Positions 11,180 to 22,518 of a DNA stretch of 64,000 bases are shown here, piece after piece. The position numbers were made by a program, and so were the translations under genes. Under the pieces are notes generated by a model that did no database searches, was not told the DNA's origin, and saw nothing but the letters and a program-made list of their open reading frames with translations. The DNA is from Eleusine coracana subsp. coracana (taxonomy: Eukaryota; Streptophyta; Magnoliopsida; Poales; Poaceae): NCBI GenBank assembly GCA_032690845.1, contig CM064427.1:15635501-15699500 (forward strand). The letters are read 5' to 3'. Numbering within the stretch: the first letter of the stretch is position 1; each line of letters opens with the position of its first letter.

Positions 11180-11794
11180 ATCTCCCCCTTTTTGATTATT
11201 GATGACAAACACTACTTAACATAAGAAAATAACAAGGCTAAAAGAGCTACACTATGATCGAGAGGAACCTCAAAGGCATAAGCAAAGAACGAACAAGATC
11301 CTACTCAATCAAGCATCATTAAGATCTAAAGGATAAAGAGAGAAAAGCACACTCTAGATGATAATGCATGCATGTCATGTTAGGTGATAATTAAATAAAG
11401 CATAAGGACATGTTATGCAAGACATGGATGACGATATGCAACAAGATAGCATGACACATGCAAGGAATTTAAAAGTAAGCAATCATCATCATGAGATCAT
11501 ACACAGGCATACAGGATAAAGCATTGCATATGAAAATAATCCAAGTGAGATCATGACAAGTCAAACACAAGTGAATGAAAACCATGACTCATCAAAATCC
11601 ACGAACATCGATAAATCCATCAAAATAAGATCCAAATGTATCGATCTCCCAAACCATGTATACCACGTATACTCTCCCTAGATAAAAGCTACTCTCGATC
11701 GACACAAGTCACACTCCCCTTATCTCTATGCCTTCTCCCCTTTTGGAAACAAGCACCAAAAAGAGAGGAAACACTATTGCGCACTCAAGGTCGT
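11180..11794 (-). other. element B 3' untranslated region and polypurine tract
   Basis: Non-coding on both strands. The tract, AAAAAGGGGGAGAT on the minus strand (11180-11195), adjoins the LTR. Element A is inserted at the left copy of AGGAG. No ORF of note. Confidence 0.65.
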
Positions 11795-12387
11795 AGGAGT
11801 GTTGGTCGTAATTACACACCCACTTATATACCGTAAGAGGACGGTGTACAGTTATAGGTCTTTTTCCCTCGGAGTATTCCAAGGTTATCGAATCCATAGG
11901 AAACAAGTGGAACTAATACTATTAAAGGGTTACTAACAAATTGCAATGGTTTGGTTTATGTGAATGATGACGGTGAGAAAGTGAAAGGTGAATGTTATTG
12001 AAGAGGTAACAGGATGATGAAGGATTCTCTCCTTAGGATTGGTTCACTAGCATGCAACCTTACTCTTATCAACTCGAGTGATGACTCTAATATTCTACAA
12101 GACATGGTGGTTTCGTTCACCCCGGCTGTCACTACAGAGGCTATTAGCTCCCCACTGGTTTCTTGCACTATGTAATGGGCAAAAGTGTATTGGCCGATAC
12201 ACTAATGAAAGGGATAAATAGATATGCAATAAAGTTTATCACATAGATTAAATTCATCGAGAGAGTATCAACAAGTATGAGAGTTTCATGATCAGATCCC
12301 CGCACCAGAGAAGAGAATATGAGACTACTCACTCATCCTTCTGCTAGACATAGCAGAGGGGTGAGAAATAGTGCTGGAACACGCACG

Positions 12388-12948
12388 AGCCGATCGGCGC
12401 AAGCGGCACGCCGGTCGGCGCGACCTCCCTTCTGGTGGATCTCGTCGGTGTTGACCAACCTCCACCGCCAATATCCTAGAACCCTAGTTCTAATAATTGA
12501 TTCTCGCGATCGCCATCTCTTCGGGTTTCCCTTGGCTCTTGATAATTATCCTCCTTTTATACTCGACGGGATTAGGTCAATTTCAACCGACTCTAACTCA
12601 TACTGGGTTGGGCCTTCGTCTTTCCTGGACCGGATCGTGGTTTCGTCATCTTCTCCTGCTGCGTCGATCGGCGCAGGATTGCGCCGATCGGCGCAAGCCG
12701 TGTCTTCTCTGGTTTCTTCTCCGAGTCGGTTTCTCTGTCTTCCACAGCTGCCATGTGGGCCTTTTCCTTCAAAATAAAGTCTTGTACTGCACATCGAGAT
12801 CTTTAAGTTCCATAAATCTTCTAGGCAAATATCTTCAAGTGTCTTGCACAGATAAACTTCCATAAACATGTGGAATGGGCCTTGGTCACTTCTGTGGGCC
12901 AAACCACCCTTGCGCCGATCGGCTCATGTACTGCGCCGATCGGCGCAC
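12388..12948. repeat. three palindrome pairs in the A 3' LTR
   Basis: Pairs of GCGCCGATCGGCGC-like units start near 12390/12411, 12665/12685 and 12914/12935, with spacings of 20-21 bp. The middle and right pairs lie upstream of the TATA box on the minus strand. The same three pairs occur in the other LTR near 21750, 22020 and 22275. Confidence 0.9.
12554..12561 (-). promoter_or_regulatory. TATA box of the A LTR
   Basis: TATAAAAG on the minus strand within GAGTATAAAAGGAGG, conserved at 21910-21917 in the other LTR. A palindrome pair begins about 105 bp upstream. Confidence 0.6.
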
Positions 12949-13141
12949 TGGGCTTCTTCAGTGCTTTTCGTCGGTTCTGGATTCCTGTCCTCTCCAGCAT
13001 CACTTTAATCAGCATTTTTACCTGTTTCTGCAATAAAGCTCCAAATTAACGCATATACAAATATATAGACAATATTATAGGTAAATTACCTAAATAAGTA
13101 TCAATTATGCTCTAATTAGGATAATATTCACATATAAAAGG

Positions 13142-13158
13142 GGCACTTGGGAAGTGCC
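13142..13158. repeat. LTR-terminal stem-loop
   Basis: GGCACTTCCCAAGTGCC on the minus strand has perfect 7-bp arms around CCC, four bases inside the LTR end. It is also present at 22498-22514 and 39771-39787, and in slightly mutated form in S (24349) and the C 5' LTR (48134). Confidence 0.8.
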
Positions 13159-13162
13159 AACA

Positions 13163-14835
13163 GTTCCCCCACACTCAAATCATTGCTAGTCGAGCAATAC
13201 AAAATCAAATATGCAATAAGAATTTTCACACCATCTCTCATGCAATCAATCTCAATCATTATTTTACTCGTTATCCCACCACAAAGATTTTCTCTCATCT
13301 CCTTTTAACCAATCGGCATATCATACTTGAACTTAATCAAATTACCATAAAACCTTTTCAAAAACAATTTTAGTTCTCCTCAACTCATCTTTTAGCATCA
13401 AACATCAAGTATTTGGTCCTCTTTAGGTCTCTCAAGTGTATTTCCTTCCCTCTCCTATCTAATCAAGGATTGTATGTGGATCTTGGAGGGCTATATAACT
13501 AAATTAAACCATAAGATTAACCATGTCAACAATGTGCTCAATCATGCCTATTAAGAAAGAATTTTCTTGGAAATGAACTTTTAACGGAGAAGAGGAATGT
13601 AGAAGATCTAAAAAGAATTTCAATGAGAACAATGGCAAAGAATGAGAAATAATCAGAAAACTGCTTTCTTTGAGGACGTTACTGCCTCTCAAGGAATATA
13701 TTTTTTTTCTCTTTACCTCTTTTTTTTATAATAACCTCTTTTTTTTCTTTTCTTTTGCCACAGCGCCGATCGGCGCAACACTGCGCTGGTCGGCGCAGTC
13801 TATTTTTTCTTTTCTTTCACCTTTTTTTTCTATTCCCGATATGATCAGCAATTTCTATCTTGTATCAGCAGCGGAAATTTTCTGAATTCCCTTTTATTGA
13901 GAATATAGGTTGTATCAAGGAGGAGGGAGAAACCAAGATGTATGGTTTTCATGATAGTAAGGAATTTAAATGGATAAGAATGGCTAGAAATACAGAGATA
14001 AACAAAATAGATCATCCTTTCCTAACTTGGTCGAAATCATGAGCAAAAAGTTGACAAAGTTACTTACAATCCACTTAGTTCAAATGTGTAGCTTGCTCTC
14101 ATTCACTCCGCTATGTAGGCATATTTAGACCTTGCTTTTGCTTTAGCTTATGATGAGTCAAAAGAAATTTTCACAAATACAAAGCTCAAAAGTTAAGTGG
14201 TAACCAACAAATTCAAGTAATCAACCAATCGATCATCAGAAAGACAAGATAAATAGCATGGGGCACTTTCAATTTGACAATCGACACTAACTTTATTAAA
14301 GACAATGCAATAATTCAATCATTAAGAAAAACAACTCTCAATAATTCAATCGACACTAACTTTATTAAAGATCTTGAAGCTACTCTCAATCATGACTCGT
14401 GACTCTTTTTAAGCACACACACAAACTTAAATAAACACTCATTAAGAAAAACAAACAAAATTAAATAAACACTCATTAAGAAAAACAAATGAGAAACTAG
14501 ACTCCAAAACACTTAAAAACTATGACTAATGGCAAAGCCCTTCCCCCACACTCAAAATTTGCAATGTTCTCATTACAAGAGAAGAAACTCAACACACAAA
14601 TCATGCAGACCATGCCTGTTCAAGACTCTGAAAATTCGTCTTATACTCCTTATGAGAAAAGTGTAGTCCGCTTCGTTCATCTCAATTGTATCCTGAATTC
14701 TGCGGTCCACATCTCTTTGATGCCTGTAAGCATGATCTCTGTCTAGATACAAGCGCTCAATGTTTCTTCGGCAGACAGAATAGTAAGCAGGCGGTTGTAG
14801 GTTATGATTTTCAACGCTATAAGGGGAGGCACTAT
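13163..14835 (-). other. element A 3' untranslated region with polypurine tract
   Basis: GTGTGGGGGAAC on the minus strand (13163-13176) adjoins the LTR as the polypurine tract. The remainder is AT-rich, non-coding and T-tract-rich near 13690-13830. One palindrome pair lies near 13764/13785. Confidence 0.7.
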
Positions 14836-16240
14836 TCAAATTCCTCCGAGCCGATCAGCGCAAAGGTTGAGTCGATCGACACAGTGGTGTTCTTTCATCA
14901 TTGCGACTTCCTCCACTTCCCTCTGCATTACCATTAACTCTTGTTGAAACTCCTGCTGCTCTATCATTACTGCATTCTGCAAGTGTTTCCTGATTTTTGA
15001 ACTCAGGACTACCAAAGCTTCTTTGCATATCAAAATCATCACTAAAATCTCCAGACACACTAAGATCACCGCTTTCCAAAATTTCCAAATAGTATGACGT
15101 ATCAAAGTCGTTACCGTTCGGAATGCTTTTGAATTGGCTTACCCGAAAGTCTAGCAGATTTGTGAACCTCTGGTGTAGTCTTACACTTCCTTGTAGTAGG
15201 TTCTTCGTCTTCACTTGGCAGAGCTGTCAGATCAATAAATTCAGCCATCTTCAGGTCGTGCCTATCGGCCCCAGTGTCGCGCCGATTGGCTCCAGTGTCG
15301 CGTCGATCAGCGCAGCTAGCAGGTTCCTTCGTATTCTCAGCTAATTGCTCTAGATTACGCTCATGGATCACCATATTGTGCTGCCTTTGTAAAATCTCAT
15401 TATTAATCTCCTTAGGAGTCCTTCCTCCAGGAACTGCGTGATAGCCATCATCATATATTAAATCTCTAGGTATGAAAGCTAGATCTTCTGTCAATTGGAG
15501 TTCAACCTTGCGTTGAAGATCTTTAGCACAAAAGAAACACTTGTAACCCTCAATACAACCGTTCCTATGAATCTTATTTTCTTGAAAACTTTCCCAATCG
15601 GTAAGAACCCTGGGAAAGGATTCATCCCTTCTAGCTTGAAGATCCTTCTCCGCATCCCGCTGGTACATAGCTTCTTCGGCTTCTTCTCGTAGCTTGAGTT
15701 CATACTTGGCGGCAATGTCATGTTCACTATAAAGTCGGCACCTATGGATTGTGAGGGTGCTCTCTTCATCTAGCTCTTCCTTCTCTTACTCAGTCAATGA
15801 TCTTTTGAAAGATAGGAAATCCTCACACGACAAGGGCTTAGCAAGATCAAAAAGACTTTCCATGGTATACCTTTAAGAAACTGCTTCACTTTTAATAGGC
15901 GCTACAAATTTTCCTTTGCGCACCAATACTCTCTTCATCATCTGCCGAAGCTCATTGTCCATCTTTACCTTGTCGGCGTTCCACGCGTCAGCTTCGCTTT
16001 TCTTCATGAATTGCTTCCGTAGATCTGACCAGACGAGAGGATCATCTCGTGTTGGTGTCAACACTTCGTCGATTCCTTCCCAGGACCAATTTGTAGAGGG
16101 CTGAGGAAATCTGCCGCCTAGCCGATCGGCTCCAGAGTCGCGCAGGCGCCGCCTTGGTTTCTGCCTGATGCGCCGCCTTCCATCGCTTCTGCTCTTAAGG
16201 TTTGTTCTGGTGACGATGTAATACGAGTTGATCCGTGGGT
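14836..16240 (-). pseudogene. third ORF region of element A, function unknown
   Basis: Downstream of integrase, the minus strand carries broken open frames (16277-15873, 15769-15491, 15668-15111, 15105-14836) that read as one degraded protein of several hundred residues. It is rich in charged residues, with a C-x-x-C-like segment (GCIEGYKCFFCAKDL). Env-like or accessory genes occupy this place in Athila elements, but I see no signal or membrane segments, so I assign no function. Palindrome pairs interrupt it in frame near 14848/14869 and 15268/15289/15310. It does not resemble the X-ORFs of B, C and D. Confidence 0.4.
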
Positions 16241-16254
16241 TTGCTATCCCCTCA

Positions 16255-16262
16255 TATTTATA
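16255..16262 (-). promoter_or_regulatory. putative internal TATA box before the third ORF of A
   Basis: TATAAATA on the minus strand, about 110-150 bp downstream of a decayed palindrome pair at 16374-16410 and just before the third ORF region. The layout matches the internal boxes of C and D. Function is inferred only. Confidence 0.4.
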
Positions 16263-16554
16263 TCCCTTGATTTCCAATTGGACTAGGACTCTTTCTCTTA
16301 TTCGTGGAATTTAACAAGTCTTAAAAAGGCAAGGTCCAAAACCGACTCAAAAACCAAAACGACTCTACCACGACGATCGGTGCAGCAACGCGCCGGTCAG
16401 CACGGTACACTAAATTACCAAATCAGAAAAAGAAAAACTACGGAAATCAAAATACATACAAGCCTTTGTTTTACGTCGTTAAGCTCGACCACACGGGATA
16501 CTAAGCAGTGAAATACACATCAAAAAATTTTAATTCAAATGTGTCGGGTTCTAG

Positions 16555-18333
16555 CTATACCTTTAGACGTTGTCCGTTCACCGTGTACTTGTTTCTCTTG
16601 CCATCCATTATGATTACCGCTCCCGAAGGTAACACCGTATTCACAAGATAAGGTCCCTCCCATTTGCTTCGCAGTTTGCCTTTACCAAATAATTTGAATC
16701 ACGAATTAAATAGGAGCACCCGTTCTCCTTCCTTGAATTCCTTCTTCAGAAGCTTCTTATCGTACCATTTCTTTGTTTTGTCTTTGTATATGGCTGCATT
16801 TTCATATGCACGCAATCGCATCTCTTCCAATTCACTTATTTATATCTTTCTTTTCATGCCGGCGGCATTAAGATCCAAATTCATTTCCTTTATAGCCCAA
16901 TAAGCCTTATGTTCCAACTCCACCGGCAGGTGACACGATTTCCCATAGACGAATTGATACGGTGTCATACCAATTGGTGTCTTCAATGCCGTCCTATACG
17001 CCCATAACGCTCCATTAAGCTTCGTGGCCCAATATTTTCCTTTCTTTGTAACAATCTTCTGCAGAATTCCCATTAATTGCTTATTTAAAGTTTCTGCTTG
17101 TCCATTCGTCTGGGGATCGTAGGTTGTTCCAATTCTATGTTCAACTCCAAATTTGGTTAAAAACCTAGTGAATTCTCCTATTGTAAAATGGGATCCTCCA
17201 TCTATAATTATTATCCTCGGTACTCCGTACCTAGGAAATATCTGCTCCTGAAGTATACTCCTTGATTCTCTTGTAGTATTAGCCTTGCATGTCATTGCTT
17301 CGACCCACTTGGAGACATAATCAATGGCGACCAATATGTACTTGAAACCATGAGAATTCACAAAGGGTCCCATAAAATCCATACCCCAAACATCAAAAAT
17401 ATCGACTTGAAGATTGTACTTAAGAGGCATTGCATTCCTACTGTTAACATTCCCTATTCGTTGGCATTGAGCACATGTTGCAACATACCTTGTTGCATCT
17501 TCATGCATAGTAGGCCAATAGAATCCACTCGCCCATACCTTTGCCTGTGTTCTGAAGTAGCCATAGTGTCCCCCATAATCCGAACAATGACATTTTGCTA
17601 AAATGCTCGCTCGTTCTTCTCTCGGTACACATCTCCGTACTGCTTCATCCTCGCAATACCTATACAAGTATGAGTCGGCCCATATAAATTTTCTCATTTC
17701 ACTCTTAACTCTTTTCCTTGTGTTCTTGTTCATCAGATTAGTTTGTCCCTTGAAATCTTTGATAATATCCATCATCCAGTTCTCTCTACGATCAAATGCA
17801 GCAAACAACTGCTCTTGTCGCATTTCATATCTTATTGGCTCAGTTGATGATGATTCAAGACGAGATAAATGATCTGCTACAGAATTTTCTACTCCTTTCT
17901 TATCTATTATCTCCAAATCAAATTCTTGCAGCATCAATACCCATTGCATTAACCGAGGCTTAGACTCCTTCTTTGAAACCAAATATCTTATAGCAGCATG
18001 ATCAGTATGTACAATCACCTTAGAATTTAGAATATAGGATCTAAACTTCTCAAAAGCAAATATAACAGCTAACATCTCTTTCTCAGTTGTTGTATAATTG
18101 ATCTGCGCCTCATTCAAAGTTTTGCTAGCATAATAAATAGCATGCACTTTACCTTCCTTCTGTTGTCCAAGAACACCTCCAAGTGCATAGTCACTTGCAT
18201 CACGCATAATTTCAAAAGGTAAACTCCAATCAGGTGGCTGCATAATGGGTGCAGAGCATAGAGCTTCCTTTAATCTTCTGAAGGCCAAGAGTCTTTTCTC
18301 GTCTGTGACAAATTCTATATCTTTCTTTAACAA
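16555..18333 (-). pseudogene. RNase H and integrase of element A
   Basis: The RNase H part begins LPFEIMRDASDYALGGVLGQ, with acidic residues visible in DAS, TEKEML, HTDH and VADHLSR. The integrase zinc domain reads CHCSDYGGHYG ... CAQCQR. The catalytic core has Asp in VWGMDF, Asp in IIIDGGSHF and Glu in NGQAETLNKQ, so all three acidic residues are present. The C-terminal part (LPVELEHKAYWA, then KKWYDKKLLKKEFKEGERV) continues past an in-frame TAA near 16840 and a TGA near 16718 to a TAG at 16555-16557. Both internal stops look like single C-to-T changes. Confidence 0.9.
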
Positions 18334-18396
18334 CTCTATCAGGGGTTTAACAATCCTTGAATAAACCTTAACAAATCTACAATAGAAGTTGGAATG

Positions 18397-19255
18397 TCAA
18401 AGAAAACTCCTCAAAGTTGTAAGATCAGTAGGGCGAGGTAATTTCTCAACTGTAGATACCTTTGCCTTATCAACCTCTATCCCTCTTTTAGATATGACAT
18501 GACCAAGTACTATCCCTTCTATTACCATGAAGTTACACTTCGCCCAATTAAAAACTAAGTCGCATTCAACAAACCTTTTCAAAACCTTCTCCAAATTCTC
18601 CAAACAGCTTCCAAGCATCTCGTTAATGAACGGAAGAGGATAGTGATCTTTCTTCGTCACTTTGTTCAAACTTCTATAATCTATGCACATTCTCCATCCA
18701 GTTATAGTCCTTTGAGGGATCAACTCATTATTCTCATTAGGCACCACTGTCAACCCTCCTTTCTTGGGTACACAATGCACTGGACTAACCCATTCACTAT
18801 CAGCAACAGGGTAGATCATACCTGCATTAAGCAGCTTCAAAATCTCCTTTTTAACCACTGGCTTCGTTGATCCCTTCAACCATTGGTTTAGTATTCTCCT
18901 CCAAGTTAATCTTGTGGGTGCAAAATGCGGGGCTGATTCCCTTGATGTCATCCAATGTGTAACCAATGGCTTTCTTATACTTTTTGAGCATAGCGAGAAG
19001 CCTCTCTGTTTCTTCCTTCCTTAGGGCGTTGTTCAGAATAACTGGATATGTTCTATTCTTTCCTAGATATTCATAGTGTAGCTCCTTCGTGAGTTCCTTC
19101 TGTTCCACTTCTGGCGCTTCATCTGGATCCAGCTCCCCGAGAGGTTCAAAATGAGGATTTTCCTGGTTGAGCCGATTCGCGCAAGCGTCGCGTCGATCGG
19201 CGCTGACAGTATACTCGTCAGTTCCGTGCATGATGTGGTCCAGTGGGTCTCCCAT
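18397..19255 (-). pseudogene. reverse transcriptase of element A, catalytic core missing
   Basis: The frame shows EILKLLNAGMIYPVADSEW, then VSPVHCVPKKGG, TGWRMCIDYRSLNKVTKKDH and PLPFINEML, all typical of Athila-like RT. It then jumps directly to SCLENLEKVLKRF, followed by NWAKCNFMV, IVLGH and RGIEVDKAKV. Related RTs have roughly 90-100 residues between these points, including the LDGYSGY and F/Y-x-DD catalytic motifs; here they are absent. There is also a frameshift near 18870 and an in-frame TGA at 18394-18396. A palindrome pair interrupts the upstream linker in frame near 19172/19193 (ADRRDACANR). The enzyme cannot be active. Confidence 0.88.
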
Positions 19256-19294
19256 ATCTATCCCTATCCTCTCATCTTCCTCTGGGCAGAATTC

Positions 19295-19978
19295 CTAATA
19301 GTAGGAAGAGTCTTGATGAGATGGATCATCAAATTGAAATCGCACTTCTTCCTCTCCCAGGTGTAGCGTAATTTGACCTTTCCGAGCATCCAAAACAGCT
19401 TGTACTAATCTTAGAAATGGCCTTCCCAGAATGATATCTTCAACCCTAGTTTCTTTATTGTCTAGAACAAAGAAATCTACCGGCATTGTTTTCGAGCTGA
19501 TCTCAATTTCAACATTCTTGATCACTCCCAGTGGCTTGGTGTTCCTACCATCCGCCATGATCAGCTCAAGTTCAATCCCCATCAGCCGCTGTTGAGTTCC
19601 ATAAGGCATGCCCATGAATGCATCATAAGTCATCAAGCTGACACGGGAACCAAAGTCACACAAGGCTTTCAGAAATTTCTTCCCTGATATCTCACATGGT
19701 ATGTACGGTTCTTCTTTTTCCTCTTCAGTGAGACCTACAGCATACACACCACATAATCCTTTGTAGGGGGATGGCTCAAAGCAACTGTCTAGCAATCTTT
19801 TCACTTGTTTCACCTCTGTTCCATCAAGCTCTATATCATCCTTGTAAAGCTTCCCTAAAACTCTCCCAATAATCTCTTGATCGAAAACTTCCGACTTGAG
19901 GCGATTACTTAAGAAATTGTACTCAATTCTGGCTTCGGAGGCGTCTTGCGGACTGAAGGATCTACTCATATTAAGCAA
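19295..19978 (-). CDS. retroviral-type aspartic protease region of element A
   Basis: 227 codons. The active-site segment reads CDFGSRVSLM (Asp about residue 108), a variant of the usual DLGAS or DSGAT. It is followed by the flap region and the conserved ILGRPFL motif near residue 190. It would process the Gag-Pol polyprotein. The frame is open but separated from gag and RT by frame changes, so the element as a whole is not functional. Confidence 0.72.
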   Translation of the reverse strand: MLNMSRSFSPQDASEARIEYNFLSNRLKSEVFDQEIIGRVLGKLYKDDIELDGTEVKQVKRLLDSCFEPSPYKGLCGVYAVGLTEEEKEEPYIPCEISGKKFLKALCDFGSRVSLMTYDAFMGMPYGTQQRLMGIELELIMADGRNTKPLGVIKNVEIEISSKTMPVDFFVLDNKETRVEDIILGRPFLRLVQAVLDARKGQITLHLGEEEVRFQFDDPSHQDSSYY

Positions 19979-20002
19979 CTCGTGCGAAAAATCAATGGGA
20001 AT

Positions 20003-21033
20003 CTAGTCCATCGGCTCAAATTCATCAAGCGGTTTAGCATTCACCAATGTTCTATCCCCCTTTGGTTTAGCAAAGTTCCCTTCAAATTCCTTCAGGTGGT
20101 TGTCCAGAATCGCAGCTTCTATCTTGGTATATTCCTTGCTACTTGACGGAGTCGTCAGGGTGATCGGTTCTCCTGTCGTTGCGACTCCGCCGATCAGCTC
20201 AGAGACTGCGTCGATCGGCGCACACATCAGATCCACAGAGGCGGGTCCGACGGGCTTTATTTCTTCGAACTGCTCTGAAGTAATCATTGATCTACTCTCG
20301 GACATCAAGATCTGTTCAGCTGGCGACTCTCCCTTCTACCTAACTTCTGGGCATTGCCGATTTGGTTCTAGATATTCTTCCCAATGCTTGTGCAAAGCTT
20401 CATTCTCGGCAATTTTGCCTAACAATTCGATCCCTGCCTTGGCTGTTAATATCAGAAATTTCCTCTGGCTGATCCATCCAAATGCATCCTCGATGCATTG
20501 TTTATGGCCATGTAGAAGGTTTGAGTGCACATATTCTCATCAATGCCGAGGTCAGGTCCTTGTTTCAACAATGTTTGAAAACGCGTCCAGGCTTCTGCGA
20601 GAGATTCTTCATCTTCTTGTAAGAAGTTCACCACTTCCCTTCTCAACTTTTGCACCTTTGGCAAAGGAAAATAGTGGAGACAAAAATTTCCAACTAACTC
20701 ACTCCACTTACCTTTTGCTTCTCGAGATGCTGCCTCGTGCCACTCCTTGGGTTTTCCTCCCAAAGAGAATGGGAAAAGCAGCCACCTGTAAAGAACCTGA
20801 GGCACTCCTTCATGATGGAATGTTTGGCAAAGTGCCTCCAAATTTTGTAAGTGAGTATACGGGTTCTCCTCTTTCGCCCCAAAGAACTTGTTTGTTTCAG
20901 CCATGCTAATGATAATGGGGTTCAACACATACGAGGAGGCCGTGACCTTCTCATCTGAAGATTGAGGCACCAGCACATCTGGAGATGGTAGAGAAAGTTC
21001 CCTGAGCATCAGAGAAGGTCCTGTCGTACTCAT
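20003..21033 (-). pseudogene. gag of element A
   Basis: The capsid-type retrotransposon gag domain is recognisable: PYTHLQNLEALCQTF, WLLFPFSLGGKPKEW, then FLQEDEESLAEAWTRFQTLL. A frameshift near 20460 moves the frame to LTAKAGIELLGKIAENEA, and a further break lies near 20310-20336. The part at 20308-20003 holds a palindrome pair near 20187/20208 read as APIDAVSELIGG. I saw no zinc knuckle, which is not unusual in this lineage. Confidence 0.78.
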
Positions 21034-21124
21034 CCTGAAAATTCACACAAAATACAAAAACAAAAACAACTTAGAAATAGAGGATTAGACGTTAGTAAAT
21101 ATTAATAGTAAAAGAACTGGCTTG

Positions 21125-21143
21125 TTCCCCAGCAACGGCGCTA
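21125..21143 (-). other. primer binding site of element A (tRNA-Asp type)
   Basis: On the minus strand TAGCGCCGTTGCTGGGGAA follows the LTR end by about 11 bases. It differs at two positions from TGGCGCCGTTGCCGGGGA, the plant tRNA-Asp complement used by Athila/Tat elements. Confidence 0.8.
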
Positions 21144-21154
21144 GAAAAATGGCT

Positions 21155-22518
21155 TGTTGGTCATAATTACGCACCCACTTTATATACCACAAGAGGATGG
21201 TGTACAGTTGTAGCTCTTTTTCCCTAAGATTATTCCAAGGTTATCGAATCCATAGGGAACGAGCAGAACTAATACCATTAAAGGGTTACTAACAAATTGC
21301 AATGGTTTGGTTGATGTGAATGATGACGGTGAGAAAGTGGAAGGTGAATGTTATTGAAGAGGTAACAGGATGATGAAGGATTCTCTCCTTAGGATTGGTT
21401 CACTAGCATGCAACCTTACTCTTATCAACTCGAGTGATGACACTAATATTCTACAAGACATGGTGGTTTCGTTCACCCCGGCTGTCACTACAGAGGCTAT
21501 TAGCTCCCCACTGGTTTCTTGCACTATGTAATGGGCAAAAGTGTATTGGCCGATACACTAATGAAAGGGATAAATAGATATGCAATAAAGTTTATCACAT
21601 AGATTAAATTCATCGAGAGAGTATCAACAAGTATGAGAGTTACATGATCAGATCCCCGCACCAGAGAAGAGAATATGAGACTACTCACTCCTCCTTCTGC
21701 TAGACATAGCCGAGGGGTGAGAAATAGCGCTGGAACGCGCACGAGCTGATCGGCGCAAGCGTCGCGCCGATCGGCGTGACCTCCCTTCTGGTGGATCTCA
21801 TCGGTGTTGACCAACCTTCGCCGCCAATATCCTGGAACCCTAGTTCTAATAATTGATTCTCGCGATCGCCGTCTCTCCCGGTTTCCCTTGGCTCTTGATA
21901 ATTATCCTCCTTTTATACTCGACGGGATTAGGTCAATTTTGACCGACTCTAACTCATACTAGGCTGGGCCTTCGTCTTTCCTGGACCGGATCATGTTTTC
22001 GTCATCTTCTCCTGCAGCGCCGATCGGCGCAGGATTGCGCCGATCGGCACAAGCCGTGTCTTCTCTGGTTTCTTCTCCGAGTCGGTTCCTCTGTCTTCCA
22101 CAGCTGCCATGTGGGCTTTTTCCTTTGAGATAAAGTCTTGTACTGCACATTGAGATCTTGAGGTTCCATAAATCTTCTAGGCAAATATCTTCAAGTGTCT
22201 TGCGCAGATAAACTTCCATAAACATGTCGAATGGGTCTCGGTCACTTCTGTGGGCCAAAACACCCTAGCTCCGACCGGCCCATGGACTGCGCCGATCGGC
22301 GCACTGGACTTCTTCAGTGCTTTTTGTTGGTTCTGGATTCCTGTCCTCTCCAGCATCACTTTAATCACCAATTTTACCTATTTCTGCAATAAAGCTCCAA
22401 AACAACGCATATACAAATATATAGACAATATCATAGGTAAATGGCCTAAATTAGTATCAATTATGCTCTAATTGGGGTAATATTCACATATAAAAGGGGC
22501 ACTTGGGAAGTGCCAACA
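21155..22518 (-). repeat. 5' LTR of element A
   Basis: 1,364 bp, TGTTGG...CCAACA, followed by AGGAG. The TATA box is at 21910-21917. Palindrome pairs lie near 21750/21770, 22020/22040 and 22275/22295. Confidence 0.95.

Larger units (their letters stand above)
11800..13162 (-). repeat. 3' LTR of element A
   Basis: Aligns end to end with 21155-22518 with scattered substitutions. It contains three palindrome pairs, a TATA box at 12554-12561 and the terminal stem-loop at 13142-13158. Confidence 0.95.

Noticed and set aside
14836..16277. Third ORF of element A as an envelope gene
   Set aside because: The position fits env-like genes of Athila elements, but no signal peptide, transmembrane segment or coiled-coil fusion pattern is visible, so the call is left as unknown.
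20100..20909. 269-residue plus-strand open frame
   Set aside because: Antisense to the element A gag; no domain seen.
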